Below, piece after piece: positions 56,503 to 64,000 of a DNA stretch of 64,000 nucleotides. The notes under the pieces are model-generated. The model made no database searches. It worked only from the letters and a program-made list of their open reading frames with translations, and was not told where the DNA came from. Positions within the stretch are counted from its first letter, which is position 1. Each line of letters opens with the position of its first letter. Origin of the DNA: Enterobacter ludwigii (GTDB taxonomy: Bacteria; Pseudomonadota; Gammaproteobacteria; Enterobacterales; Enterobacteriaceae); assembly GCA_900068845.1 (NCBI GenBank), contig CEFQ01000001.1, positions 498,725 to 562,724 of the forward strand. The letters run 5' to 3'. A program made the position numbers and the translations under genes.

Positions 56503-56625
56503 GCTTTTCTGCGCGCCCCTCGCGGGCGCACCTCCCTTTCCCCGCCCGCTTTTCCCCCGCCAGTTCGATAAAAATCTTTCTACCATACAAGGTATAAATT
56601 TTGTTCAAAATTTAAAATCGAGTGA

Positions 56626-56755
56626 TATAATGTGAGCCAAGTCACACTTTTCCGTATGCAGCAAGACGGCCAGAAGGGCCTCCCTGACCCCTCTTCTTAG
56701 CCGCCAGTGATGTCGATTGAATGTCGGGGATATCACTGATTCTAAGAGGTTTTTT
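56626..56755 (+). promoter_or_regulatory. Promoter and structured leader of yjcB with terminator-like hairpin
   Basis: A TATAAT box at 56626-56631 starts a leader of about 120 nt. It ends in a long hairpin: CCTCTTCTTAG (56690-56700) and CAGTGAT (56705-56711) pair with ATCACTG (56732-56738) and CTAAGAGG (56742-56749). Six Ts follow directly. The 3' arm contains AGAGG, the only good ribosome binding site for yjcB at 56760. The structure could therefore both terminate and hide the RBS. Confidence 0.6.
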
Positions 56756-56759
56756 GCAG

Positions 56760-57041
56760 ATGGCTACGTTAACCACCAGTTTGATTGTAATGCGCTGGGA
56801 ACTCCTGAGTGCGGTAATGATGTTCTTCGCCAGCACCATGAAAATTCGACTGCGTCAGAACAGTCATCACGTGATGGCGCTGCTGTGCGGCGGCATTGGT
56901 GTTGGCATGTCCTGCTGGTTTGTTACCGGCCTGCTTGGCATCACGTTGAGCATGGAGAATCTGCATAACTTTATGGAAATCTCTAAAAACGCCTTTATTG
57001 AAGTGATGAGCCAAACGCCAACCGATTGGCCGATGCCTTAA
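56760..57041 (+). CDS. yjcB: YjcB family inner-membrane protein
   Basis: A 93-residue protein with two or three hydrophobic segments (IVMRWELLSAVMMFFASTMK and VMALLCGGIGVGMSCWFVTG). It begins MATLTTS and ends SQTPTDWPMP, as does E. coli YjcB, which has the same length. Function unknown. Its position between soxRS and ssb is conserved. An in-frame ATG at 56721 lies inside the leader hairpin and is not used in my reading. Confidence 0.9.
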   Translation: MATLTTSLIVMRWELLSAVMMFFASTMKIRLRQNSHHVMALLCGGIGVGMSCWFVTGLLGITLSMENLHNFMEISKNAFIEVMSQTPTDWPMP

Positions 57042-57052
57042 TCGCCGCCAAT

Positions 57053-57080
57053 AAAAAACCCCGCATAAGCGGGGTTTTTT
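57053..57080. terminator. Bidirectional Rho-independent terminator
   Basis: AAAAAACCCCGC-ATAA-GCGGGGTTTTTT, a strong stem with T-runs on both strands, between the convergent yjcB and the ATP-grasp gene. Confidence 0.95.
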
Positions 57081-57097
57081 ATTTTGCTGTGTGATTC

Positions 57098-58048
57098 TTA
57101 AATTTTCTTCAATACGGCCGGAATGGTAACTTCCGCAACCGAGATGCCCGGTATCTTCGTACCGCGACGATCCTGAATCCACATATCACCCATCATTTGG
57201 TTAAGACCTCGATCCAAACCGGTTACTAAACCCGCGCCCGGCGTGAACGTTAACTCGCCGAAGAAGATCTGATCGTTATCAATGTACCAATCTACGCGCA
57301 CATAATCGAAATCACTCGCCAGCTTTTTACTCAACGCTAACGCGTGCTGCAGCGAGGCCATTTGTGGCGTAACGTCCAGGCCGGTATCACGAATTTTGTG
57401 ATACGCCTCGTTGAGGTTGTTAACGTAGAAGTTCATCGACAACAGCGGATTACAGCGGTTGTAGATCACCTGCAGCACATACTCAAAAGTGCCGTCGCGC
57501 TTGTTGAACATGTGGAATTTGTAATCAATCGGCGCCGTTTTACCATCGCCAATATACTGCTCCACCAGAATGCGTGGCTTGATGTAGCGATAGTGAATCT
57601 CACGCGCTTCATTGGCGAAATCGGTCTTCAACCAGCGATGACAGTCACTGATAATCTGCTGCTTCTTCAACGCGTCCGGCTCTTCCAGCAGGATCTCGAC
57701 CATGTTGGAGGCGTGATTCGGCTTGATAACGGTATTTTTCCAGCTCGGCAGCGTATGCAGCGAGCTCGGATCGCTGGTTTCGTACACCAGCGGGATCAGG
57801 TATTCGCTACCCACTTTCTCGGCGATGTATTCGCGCACCGAATATTTGTCCGACAGACGACCATAGATCTGATAATCGCCATGCACAAATTTGCGGTACA
57901 GCACTTTCTCGTTAAATACCTTCGGTTCACGCAGATTGGGCAATCTGCGGAATTTATGAAAGTAGTAGATGCGATCCTGGGTAGCCCAGGGCATCTTCTT
58001 AATGAAGTACTGCACGCTTCTTCTGAGTTCATCTTTCAACTTGAGCAT
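57098..58048 (-). CDS. TupA-like ATP-grasp protein (polysaccharide modification)
   Basis: A 316-residue protein matching the TupA-like ATP-grasp family found in capsule and polysaccharide clusters. RIYYFHKFRRLPNLREPKVF-type N-terminal region, KPNHASNMVEIL, RILVEQYIG, DYKFHMFNKRDGTFEYVLQV and FDYVRVDWYIDNDQIFFGEL (probable Mg-ATP ligands) are visible. Family members are thought to attach amino acids or act as glycosyl-transfer-related enzymes; the substrate here is unknown. GAGG six bases upstream fixes the start at 58048. It is 8 bp downstream of the flippase gene, so one operon. Confidence 0.82.
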   Translation of the reverse strand: MLKLKDELRRSVQYFIKKMPWATQDRIYYFHKFRRLPNLREPKVFNEKVLYRKFVHGDYQIYGRLSDKYSVREYIAEKVGSEYLIPLVYETSDPSSLHTLPSWKNTVIKPNHASNMVEILLEEPDALKKQQIISDCHRWLKTDFANEAREIHYRYIKPRILVEQYIGDGKTAPIDYKFHMFNKRDGTFEYVLQVIYNRCNPLLSMNFYVNNLNEAYHKIRDTGLDVTPQMASLQHALALSKKLASDFDYVRVDWYIDNDQIFFGELTFTPGAGLVTGLDRGLNQMMGDMWIQDRRGTKIPGISVAEVTIPAVLKKI

Positions 58049-58056
58049 ATCTGACC

Positions 58057-59313
58057 TCATTTGTAGGTTTTGTAGTTGAGTGAGGAAACCTGGATTTTTT
58101 GAATGACGCCGTTTCTGAAGAAGTAATTCATTACGGTAAGAGACAGCAATTCTGAGAGGAAAACGCTCCAGGCGGCACCCATAATGCCGTAGCTCTGGAT
58201 CAGCCACCATGACAGCGGCAAGCTGATAACCATCAGGCAAACGATTTTCTTCAACAGATAATTAAACCCGCCTTCTTTGACCATGTAGCGATACGCTACG
58301 GTCCCCATCGCCGAAAAGCAGGTTGCTAACGACAACAACGTAATGAGACTTCCTGACTGTGTGTACTCGTGACCATACAAAGCGATGATGATTTTCTCGC
58401 CGTACATCGCGATCACCGCTAACAACAACAATGAAACACCCATGACATAGCCATTAAGCCGGGCTGTCAGCTTGATAGCGGCTTCTCCACGCTCGCGGAA
58501 GATTTCCGAAAAGCAGGAAGTGATGATGGCGACCGGGATAAAAATCCAGGAAGCCGAAATGGTATTGGCGGCAGCGAACAACCCAAGATCGCGCGCCGAC
58601 GCGATGCCTGCCAGGAACATCTGTGCCGCTTTCACCTGCACCGAGATAAAGATGCTGGAGATCGCCAGCGGCAACCCGGCGTACAGCAAGTAGCGCAGAT
58701 AGGTGTTGCGCTTCTCCTGCGGCGGCGCCACATCCTGATTTTCGCGGTAAAAGTTAAAACGCTTAATGACATACGGCACCAGCGTGACGGCGACAATCGA
58801 AACGGTTAACCACAGCGGATTGAGATGCAGCCAGGCAATGGCGAAGCTCAATGTGAAGCCCAGCAGCAAACCGACAGAGTTCGCGAGGGTATTCAGCCGT
58901 GAAGCTAAACGCGCATTGTTGTAAACACTGAAAGTGTCTTGTGTCACGAAAACCGACGAGATAAACGAGGCCAGTGCAAAAGCGAGGAAATTTTCCTGCA
59001 TGTTGTACCAGACCCAAATCAACACCGGCAGCGATGTGAGCAACAGCAAAACCATGCGCATGTTGCGTGCTACGGCCATCAACCGCAGCCCTTTCGGCGC
59101 ACTCTTACTGATGCGTTTAAACAGAATGGTTTCCGTACCGAAAATCGCCACGGTCTGCACCATGGAAAAAAGTGAGGTCGAAAACGCCATTTGGCCAAAG
59201 ATGGTTGGGCCAAAGGATTTTGCCACGTAGGAGGTCACAAATATGACGCCGAACACGGAGACGATCTTTTCAGACATCATCCAGGCGGCATTAGACATTA
59301 CGCTCAATTTCAT
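58057..59313 (-). CDS. Wzx-type polysaccharide flippase
   Basis: A 418-residue, multi-helix membrane protein of the oligosaccharide flippase (MOP) superfamily. It starts MKLSVMSNAAWMMSEKIVSV, followed by the typical FGVIFVTSYVAKSFGPTIFG and FSTSLFSMVQTVAIFGTETI, and later AGLPLAISSIFISVQVKAAQ. An AAGGA site 8 nt before the ATG ending at 59313 supports the start. It should flip a lipid-linked sugar unit across the inner membrane, but no glycosyltransferase or polymerase genes are nearby. The pair is inserted between yjcB and ssb. Confidence 0.87.
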   Translation of the reverse strand: MKLSVMSNAAWMMSEKIVSVFGVIFVTSYVAKSFGPTIFGQMAFSTSLFSMVQTVAIFGTETILFKRISKSAPKGLRLMAVARNMRMVLLLLTSLPVLIWVWYNMQENFLAFALASFISSVFVTQDTFSVYNNARLASRLNTLANSVGLLLGFTLSFAIAWLHLNPLWLTVSIVAVTLVPYVIKRFNFYRENQDVAPPQEKRNTYLRYLLYAGLPLAISSIFISVQVKAAQMFLAGIASARDLGLFAAANTISASWIFIPVAIITSCFSEIFRERGEAAIKLTARLNGYVMGVSLLLLAVIAMYGEKIIIALYGHEYTQSGSLITLLSLATCFSAMGTVAYRYMVKEGGFNYLLKKIVCLMVISLPLSWWLIQSYGIMGAAWSVFLSELLSLTVMNYFFRNGVIQKIQVSSLNYKTYK

Positions 59314-59839
59314 TGACTGATCCTTAGTATTACGAACTACAACAACTTTCGGTACAACGTCCTTGAAATGAATTAACAAGCGCTCAGTGGGCCTGACTTA
59401 ATTTATTAACTTCAAACCAAACTGGTCCGAAAAATGAGACTCGCGTCAGCAAATAGAAATTATATTCAGGAAAATTCCGATTATATCCGGTGCGAAACTC
59501 AGTGGATGTAAACGATTTCAGCCTAAATTCTAAGCAAACGTTTACTGGCATACCCTGACATTTCTGCAAGTGGTTTATGCCGATTTTCCAATGAATGTAG
59601 TATTTTTCTGCATTTGGGATGGAGAGAATTTATATCAAAAACCTAAAGCCAGGAAGGCGTTCAATGCCATTCGGAATAAAATAAGATTTATCCCATGATG
59701 ATATTTCTTCTAAATATCTTAATTTAACCCTCGCAATTCAAATCGCGCACTTTAATACTGCATTAATAGTGTTTTTGCAGTGCCAGATATTAATACAGTA
59801 ATTCTCATCCACTAATTGATAAGAAAGGTAATAGCATTT
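59314..59839. other. AT-rich intergenic region of the polysaccharide insertion
   Basis: About 525 bp, visibly richer in A+T than the flanking core genes, with no supportable gene. It must hold the promoter of the flippase operon. No JUMPstart or ops element was seen. Confidence 0.5.
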
Positions 59840-60235
59840 ATGAGAAAGTCACGATATAGCGAAGAGCAAATCACAAATGCCATTAAAGCTTCTGAAACAG
59901 GAGTGAAAGTCAGGGAAATTTGTGAGGAGCTTGGCATTTCCGAGGCCACTTTCTATAGCTGGAAGAAGAAGTTTTCTGGGCTCTCTTCCGAAGAAGGCCG
60001 CAAAATCAAGGAGCTAGAAGATCAGCTACTTAACCTCACGCGTGAGCTGCAATCTCTGAGTTCCGATAAAGAGATGCTGCAAAGCGTACTGAAAAATTTC
60101 TTCACCACCAATGAAAAGCGTCAGGCGGTTAACTTTCTACAAACTACATTCGACATAGGTACCCGTCGCAGCTGTCGTTTGTTGGATATTAGCCGTAGCG
60201 TTTATCATTATCCTGCAGGAACAGATAATCGCTAA
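59840..60235 (+). pseudogene. IS3-family transposase remnant (OrfA fused in frame to start of OrfB)
   Basis: A 131-codon frame. Residues 1-90 are OrfA: an HTH with MRKSRYSEEQITNAIKASET and VREICEELGISEATFYSWKK, then a leucine-zipper region IKELEDQLLNLTRELQSL. It continues without the usual frameshift into QAVNFLQTTFDIGTRRSCRL and LDISRSVYHY, which is how OrfB normally begins, and stops after PAGTDNR. The DDE catalytic domain is absent and not recognisable downstream. No terminal inverted repeats were identified. It could be debris or a domesticated DNA-binding protein. Confidence 0.75.
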
Positions 60236-61167
60236 CACCATTAAGGCCGATGTTATTTGACTTAATGCTGAGATTTGTTCTTACCAGAAGATATGAAGAT
60301 CATTTAATTCGGCGTTCACAACATAACAATTCGAACCAATTTTTCCTGATGAATACCATCGCGGAATTGCTTCCTTTTTTGCGGTAAAATAGATTCACAT
60401 CAGCAAAAGTCTCTCTATTCAAGCCATTCAAACGAAGTCCAATCTCATTTCGGTGAGATTGGCGCTTCGATTATTACTTTACCAACATTAATCATCAGTC
60501 CTGAATGCAGACATTTCTGTTAAGCATTAATGAACAACGCTGTGTAACCGCTCACACACAACCTCTTCTTTAAGGTGGATCTGTTATGAGATTCACTCAT
60601 CATAAATTTGACGCGCGTAGCCCATAAACCCTCATTAAGCAGCCAGGAATAATCCTGATAAGAAACGTTATTTACCCTAAACAATAACGACAAAAAAGCA
60701 GGGTAAAAGTTAAATTCCTGCACCTAATTCATCGCCACGCTTAATGGTTTTTTTCATCCGTTTGATCGCATGTGTCTTAACTTCAGCCTATTCCCTTAAG
60801 CAAAAAGTGGCTTTCTAGCGCCAATCTTCAGTGCCAAAGGCCAATAAACGGTAGGTTAGATGCATGTTTTTCTGCCTTATCACGCCCGGTTTTTCACCAT
60901 TAGGGCCTGCTATAGCCAGGAAGATCGCAGATTAATTAAGGTTTAAGGTGCCTGAATCACCTTAATCACACGTCCATCGGGCAGCGCAGCATGATTGTTT
61001 ATGACAAATCAGGGCTAAAAACGCCGCTGCAATGAGCAGAAAGGGTATATCGACGGCGAGGTTAAAGCCCGAAAGGGTGATTAGGCGCGTGAAAGGGGTT
61101 GGTCAAATTCTTAAAAACAGCCTCATGCGCTGCCGAATAGATTTTTCAGCAGCGTGATTTTGGTGAC
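60236..61167. other. AT-rich gene-free region between IS remnant and DMT transporter
   Basis: About 930 bp with no convincing gene. Two stem-loops are visible: CGAAGTCCAATCTCA paired with TGAGATTGGCGCTTCG (60433-60469, small internal loop), and TTAAGGTG-CCTGAAT-CACCTTAA (60943-60965). Neither has a T-run. The composition and position suggest decayed mobile DNA. Confidence 0.5.
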
Positions 61168-62121
61168 TTAGACAGCAGTGATGTGCGGCTGCGGTTTAAT
61201 GCGCATCGCGTAGATGACGCCGATAATCAGACAACCAATACCGACCGCGGTTAACAGCGGCGGCCAGCTTTGTCGCCAAAGGAACGTCCACAGCAAACCG
61301 GCTAAGATTTCGAACACAATCAGCGGCCCCATGATCACGGTGGGCACACGTTGACTGGCGGCATTCCAGCAGAGCGTACCCAACCATGAGCAAATCAGTC
61401 CGATACCTAACATTAATAATAGAAAGCGTTGCGGCTGCGGCCCGAATGGCAGCGCAAACTCAGGTTGCTGCCAGTGGAGCTGCACGCAGACTAATAGATA
61501 GAACACCAACGCCAGCGGCAATGTCACCAAACCCTGTGCCGTTGCCCAGCTGGCAGGCTTGTGCTGGGGGTGCGCGCGTAACCATAAACCATTACGCAGC
61601 GGATACCATGTCCAGCATGCTACTGCCATCACCGCTAACACCAAGCCAGTGAGATAGCGTGACCAATCAACATTGGGACCTTGTGTTTTGAGTTCGGCGG
61701 CATTCACGCAAACCAGTCCCGCGGCAATGATCAGCAGCGCTGGCATCAGCTTACGCCACGACAAACGCCCTTCCAGATGGCCATAACAGATATTTGCCGT
61801 CACGGTAATTACCACCGGTAAGGTGCCGATAATCATGGTAGAGATGGGCGCGCCGGTGCGTTGTATTGCGCTGGCGAGAAACGCGTAATAGAGCAAATTA
61901 CCAATCAGCGACAATTTTAGCGCTTCGATCCAATCCTTGCGCGCCAGCTGACGCAAACGGCGGCGATCCAGCCAGACGAGCGGCAACACTACTAAACCAA
62001 AGGCGACATAGCGCCCGGCTGATTGTAGGGTGCCCGGATAATCCGGTATCAGCAGCGGACCAACAAAGATCAATCCCCACATCAGCCCCGCTGCCAGCGC
62101 AAACAGTATTCCAGCAAACAT
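61168..62121 (-). CDS. DMT-superfamily (EamA) transporter
   Basis: A 317-residue inner-membrane protein with ten predicted helices in two EamA halves. It starts MFAGILFALAAGLMWGLIFV; other landmarks are YAFLASAIQRTGAPISTMII and ASQRVPTVIMGPLIVFEILA. GGAAGAG 4 nt before the ATG ending at 62121 supports the start. Likely exports a small metabolite or amino acid; substrate unknown. An AraC-type regulator lies just upstream on the same strand (72-bp gap). Confidence 0.88.
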   Translation of the reverse strand: MFAGILFALAAGLMWGLIFVGPLLIPDYPGTLQSAGRYVAFGLVVLPLVWLDRRRLRQLARKDWIEALKLSLIGNLLYYAFLASAIQRTGAPISTMIIGTLPVVITVTANICYGHLEGRLSWRKLMPALLIIAAGLVCVNAAELKTQGPNVDWSRYLTGLVLAVMAVACWTWYPLRNGLWLRAHPQHKPASWATAQGLVTLPLALVFYLLVCVQLHWQQPEFALPFGPQPQRFLLLMLGIGLICSWLGTLCWNAASQRVPTVIMGPLIVFEILAGLLWTFLWRQSWPPLLTAVGIGCLIIGVIYAMRIKPQPHITAV

Positions 62122-62193
62122 AAACTCTTCCTTTATAAGCATTCCGCTGCAGTGTGACGCAGGCTGATGCTAAAGGCTTGTAGCAGATTGCGG

Positions 62194-63024
62194 TTAGCGT
62201 AAGGGGAAAACTTGTTTTTGGTAGCGGCCGGGTGTGATGCCGTAGCGATGTGCGAAGGCACGGGTGAGATGCGCCTGATCGGTAAGCCCAACGGATGCCG
62301 CGACGATTGCTGCACTGTCACCGCGCGCCAGCTGCTGTTTCGCCGCAAACAAACGGAAAGCCATCAGCATTTGATGCGGCGTGACATGGAAATGCTGCTT
62401 GAAACTACGCAGGAAATGCCACGGCGATAGCGATGCCAACGCAGCAAGCGCGTCGAGTCGCACTGGTTCGGCGAGATTTTCGCGTAAATACTCTCTCACT
62501 GCGTCAAAGCGATGTGCGCCTTCGACAGGCCGCTGCTGCCCCTGACGCGCCAGCGGACGCATCAATTCCAGCAGCTCAAGTAGAATGCTTTCGCGCTCCA
62601 GCGTGCTTTCCGCACGCCACATCTGCGCCAGCAGTTGAGAAAACGGCTGCGCCAGACGCGCATCGGTGCGCAACGCATCAGTGAACCACCAATGACGATC
62701 GCCGGTCAGACGATCCATTTCCTGTGGGTCGATATAGATCATGCGATAGCGCCAGCCTTCGTCGCAGGCAGATTCACCGGTGTGCAGTTCGTCGGGATTC
62801 ATCATCACTAACGAATGCTGGGGCGCGGTGTAATTGGCGCCGCGATAGCGAAAGCGCTGGGCGCCGGACTCGATGGTACCGATGCCAAATGCTTCATGGG
62901 TATGCGGCTCAAAGGCGTAGCGGGTGATGTGTGCCTGATAAAGCTCAACGCCCGGCAGCTCAGCGAAATGCTGAAACTGCGCACGATCTTGCTCACAGGG
63001 AAAGATTTCAGGAACCACCTTCAC
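62194..63024 (-). CDS. AraC-family regulator with AraC-binding cupin domain
   Basis: A 276-residue regulator. The N-terminal cupin domain (about 20-140) has YAFEPHTHEAFGIGTIESGA and LVMMNPDELHTGE, typical of the AraC_binding group. The C-terminal double HTH has VRLDALAALASLSPWHFLRS and AAIVAASVGLTDQAHLTRAF, then GITPGRYQ. Regulators with this layout often control an adjacent amino-acid-type exporter, here the DMT gene 72 bp downstream. Effector unknown. Confidence 0.88.
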   Translation of the reverse strand: MKVVPEIFPCEQDRAQFQHFAELPGVELYQAHITRYAFEPHTHEAFGIGTIESGAQRFRYRGANYTAPQHSLVMMNPDELHTGESACDEGWRYRMIYIDPQEMDRLTGDRHWWFTDALRTDARLAQPFSQLLAQMWRAESTLERESILLELLELMRPLARQGQQRPVEGAHRFDAVREYLRENLAEPVRLDALAALASLSPWHFLRSFKQHFHVTPHQMLMAFRLFAAKQQLARGDSAAIVAASVGLTDQAHLTRAFAHRYGITPGRYQKQVFPLR

Positions 63025-63146
63025 GACACACCTCCAGATTAAAAGTGTTTATAAGCATGCGCGGCAGGGGCGATAAATGCAAAGCGGAATTGCTTTACCT
63101 CTTTGCACGTTCACCGGACACTGGCATGACTTAACAGGAGATAAAT

Positions 63147-63674
63147 ATGGCTAATCGCGTGGTTGTGGTAGTGGATATGCAAAATGGCGTGCTGGCAACG
63201 CCGCGTTTTGATCGGGCCGGACGCTGCGAGCGCATCAATCAGTTGACCGCCGCGGCCGATCAGGTGATCTTCATCCAGCACGTTGGACCGGGTTTAGACG
63301 TAAATACTGAAGGCTGGGCAGTCGTGCCCGAATTGCAGCAGCCGGCCAACGCCATTTTTGTCAATAAAACCGCCTGCGACAGCTTTTGGCAAACCGATCT
63401 CGCCGCCCACCTCAACCAGCTCGACATAACAAGCTTTGTGATTTGCGGCTGCGCGACCGATTACTGTGTCGATACCACCATCAAAGTCGGTGCCAGCCTC
63501 GGCTATCACATTACCGTCGCCGCCGATGCACATACCACCGCCGACCGTACTTATGTTTCCGCACAACAACAGATCAATCAGCACAACGAAGTGTGGGCTG
63601 ATTTGATTATGCCGGGCAATCCGGTGCTGGTGCGTGAGACGGAAGCGCTATTGAGGGAATGGCGCCCGCATTAA
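63147..63674 (+). CDS. Isochorismatase-family cysteine hydrolase
   Basis: A 175-residue cytosolic hydrolase with the likely Asp-Lys-Cys catalytic triad: Asp10 in VVVVVDMQNGVL, Lys74 in FVNKTACDSF and Cys107 in ICGCATDYCVDTT. The family includes nicotinamidases, ureidoacrylate and other amidohydrolases, and isochorismatase; which reaction this one performs is not evident. AGGAGAT precedes the ATG. Divergent from the AraC regulator. Convergent with ssb across a strong terminator. Confidence 0.9.
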   Translation: MANRVVVVVDMQNGVLATPRFDRAGRCERINQLTAAADQVIFIQHVGPGLDVNTEGWAVVPELQQPANAIFVNKTACDSFWQTDLAAHLNQLDITSFVICGCATDYCVDTTIKVGASLGYHITVAADAHTTADRTYVSAQQQINQHNEVWADLIMPGNPVLVRETEALLREWRPH

Positions 63675-63688
63675 CCCACGCGCCAGAC

Positions 63689-63724
63689 AAAAAAAATGCC
63701 ACTCCTCGCAGAGTGGCATTTTTG
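63689..63724. terminator. Bidirectional Rho-independent terminator
   Basis: AAAAAAATGCCACTC-CTCGCA-GAGTGGCATTTTTG: a 10-bp-plus stem with T-runs in both directions, serving the hydrolase gene and ssb. Confidence 0.95.
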
Positions 63725-63762
63725 TATTCGATAACGTTCTGCCTGATTGCTCAAGCGGATAA

Positions 63763-64000
63763 TCAGAACGGAATATCGTCGTCAAAATCCATTGGCGGTT
63801 CGTTGTTGGCTGGTGCGCTCTGCTGCTGTGGACGCTGTTGCGCCCCACCGCTGAACTGGTTACCACCGCCCTGCGGCTGCTGTTGTGGCTGCTGCGGCTG
63901 GCCCCAACCGTTGTTATTGCCGCCGCCCTGGCCGCCCGCCGGTGCGCCACCTGCGTTCGCGCCCTGCTGACGTCCACCCAGCATCTGCATGGTGCCGCCG
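63763..64000 (-). CDS. ssb: Single-stranded DNA-binding protein Ssb (partial, C-terminal tail)
   Basis: Only the last 79 residues or so are inside the window. They are the Gly/Gln/Pro-rich disordered linker ([28 protein letters not shown]) and the acidic tip MDFDDDIPF that binds partner proteins in DNA replication and repair. The OB-fold lies beyond the window end. Its position to the right of soxRS-yjcB matches E. coli. Confidence 0.97.
   Translation of the reverse strand, partial: GGTMQMLGGRQQGANAGGAPAGGQGGGNNNGWGQPQQPQQQPQGGGNQFSGGAQQRPQQQSAPANNEPPMDFDDDIPF

Noticed and set aside
60520..60723. 67-codon minus-strand frame in the AT-rich gap
   Set aside because: No ribosome binding site, no recognisable domain, and unremarkable length for AT-rich spacer; not reported as a gene.

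Overview
The window is chromosomal DNA from a member of the Enterobacterales, most likely Erwiniaceae (Pantoea/Erwinia-like). This is inferred from gene order and protein resemblance, not from a database search. The right half keeps the Escherichia coli order gltP / acs-yjcH-actP / yjcE-ghxP / soxR-soxS / yjcB / ssb, but with several additions and without the nrf genes. ERIC elements, a soxS promoter with an 18-bp soxbox, a three-subunit periplasmic gluconate-type dehydrogenase and an abgRABT cluster fit the same assignment.

Layout. 1-6.0 kb: a truncated MFS exporter, a LysR regulator, a small MarA/SoxS-like regulator, a divergent two-component system, and the nucleoside channel tsx behind a perfect CRP site. 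6.2-13.8 kb: a VOC-fold protein, abgR with divergent abgA-abgB-abgT (p-aminobenzoyl-glutamate uptake and cleavage), and an MFS transporter. 13.9-26.8 kb: a gluconate 2-dehydrogenase-type operon (Tat-exported small subunit, GMC flavoprotein, triheme cytochrome c), sbmA, a one-chain dihydroxyacetone kinase, yncE with a Fur-like box, a small DUF1471 protein, nepI with a divergent AraC regulator, and the aerotaxis receptor aer. 27.2-37.0 kb: a surface pair, namely an 11-repeat Ig-like protein and a 2025-residue autotransporter, converging on one terminator. 37.8-41.1 kb: murQ-murP and a hicAB toxin-antitoxin pair. 41.2-54.1 kb: gltP, acs-yjcH-actP, an inserted block (two yfaZ paralogues, cidAB and a LysR regulator), yjcE and ghxP. 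54.8-57.1 kb: a GST, soxR/soxS and yjcB with a structured leader. 57.1-60.2 kb: an AT-richer insertion with a Wzx-type flippase, a TupA-like ATP-grasp protein and an IS3 remnant. 61-64 kb: a DMT exporter, an AraC regulator, an isochorismatase-family hydrolase and the 3' end of ssb.

The most distinctive non-coding feature is a dense set of intergenic palindromic repeats. Family A is a 78-bp element with inverted GTAGCGGCGC heads (three full copies and one collapsed 40-bp copy). Family B consists of 20-bp palindromes such as GGTCGCCATNAATGGCGACC and GGTGCGCATNNATGCGCACC, usually paired head to head through CCTAC/GTAGG. Family L is a longer element (371 bp, and a 215-bp internally deleted inverted copy) bounded at both ends by B-type palindromes. 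Two ERIC copies are also present. These repeats sit at nearly every gene-block junction and mark several places where gene order departs from E. coli.

The candidates most worth following are the L/B composite element, the yjcB leader (promoter, then a terminator-like hairpin that also holds the ribosome binding site), the wzx/tupA/IS3 insertion next to soxRS, and the surface-protein pair. No tRNA, rRNA, CRISPR array or prophage was seen.
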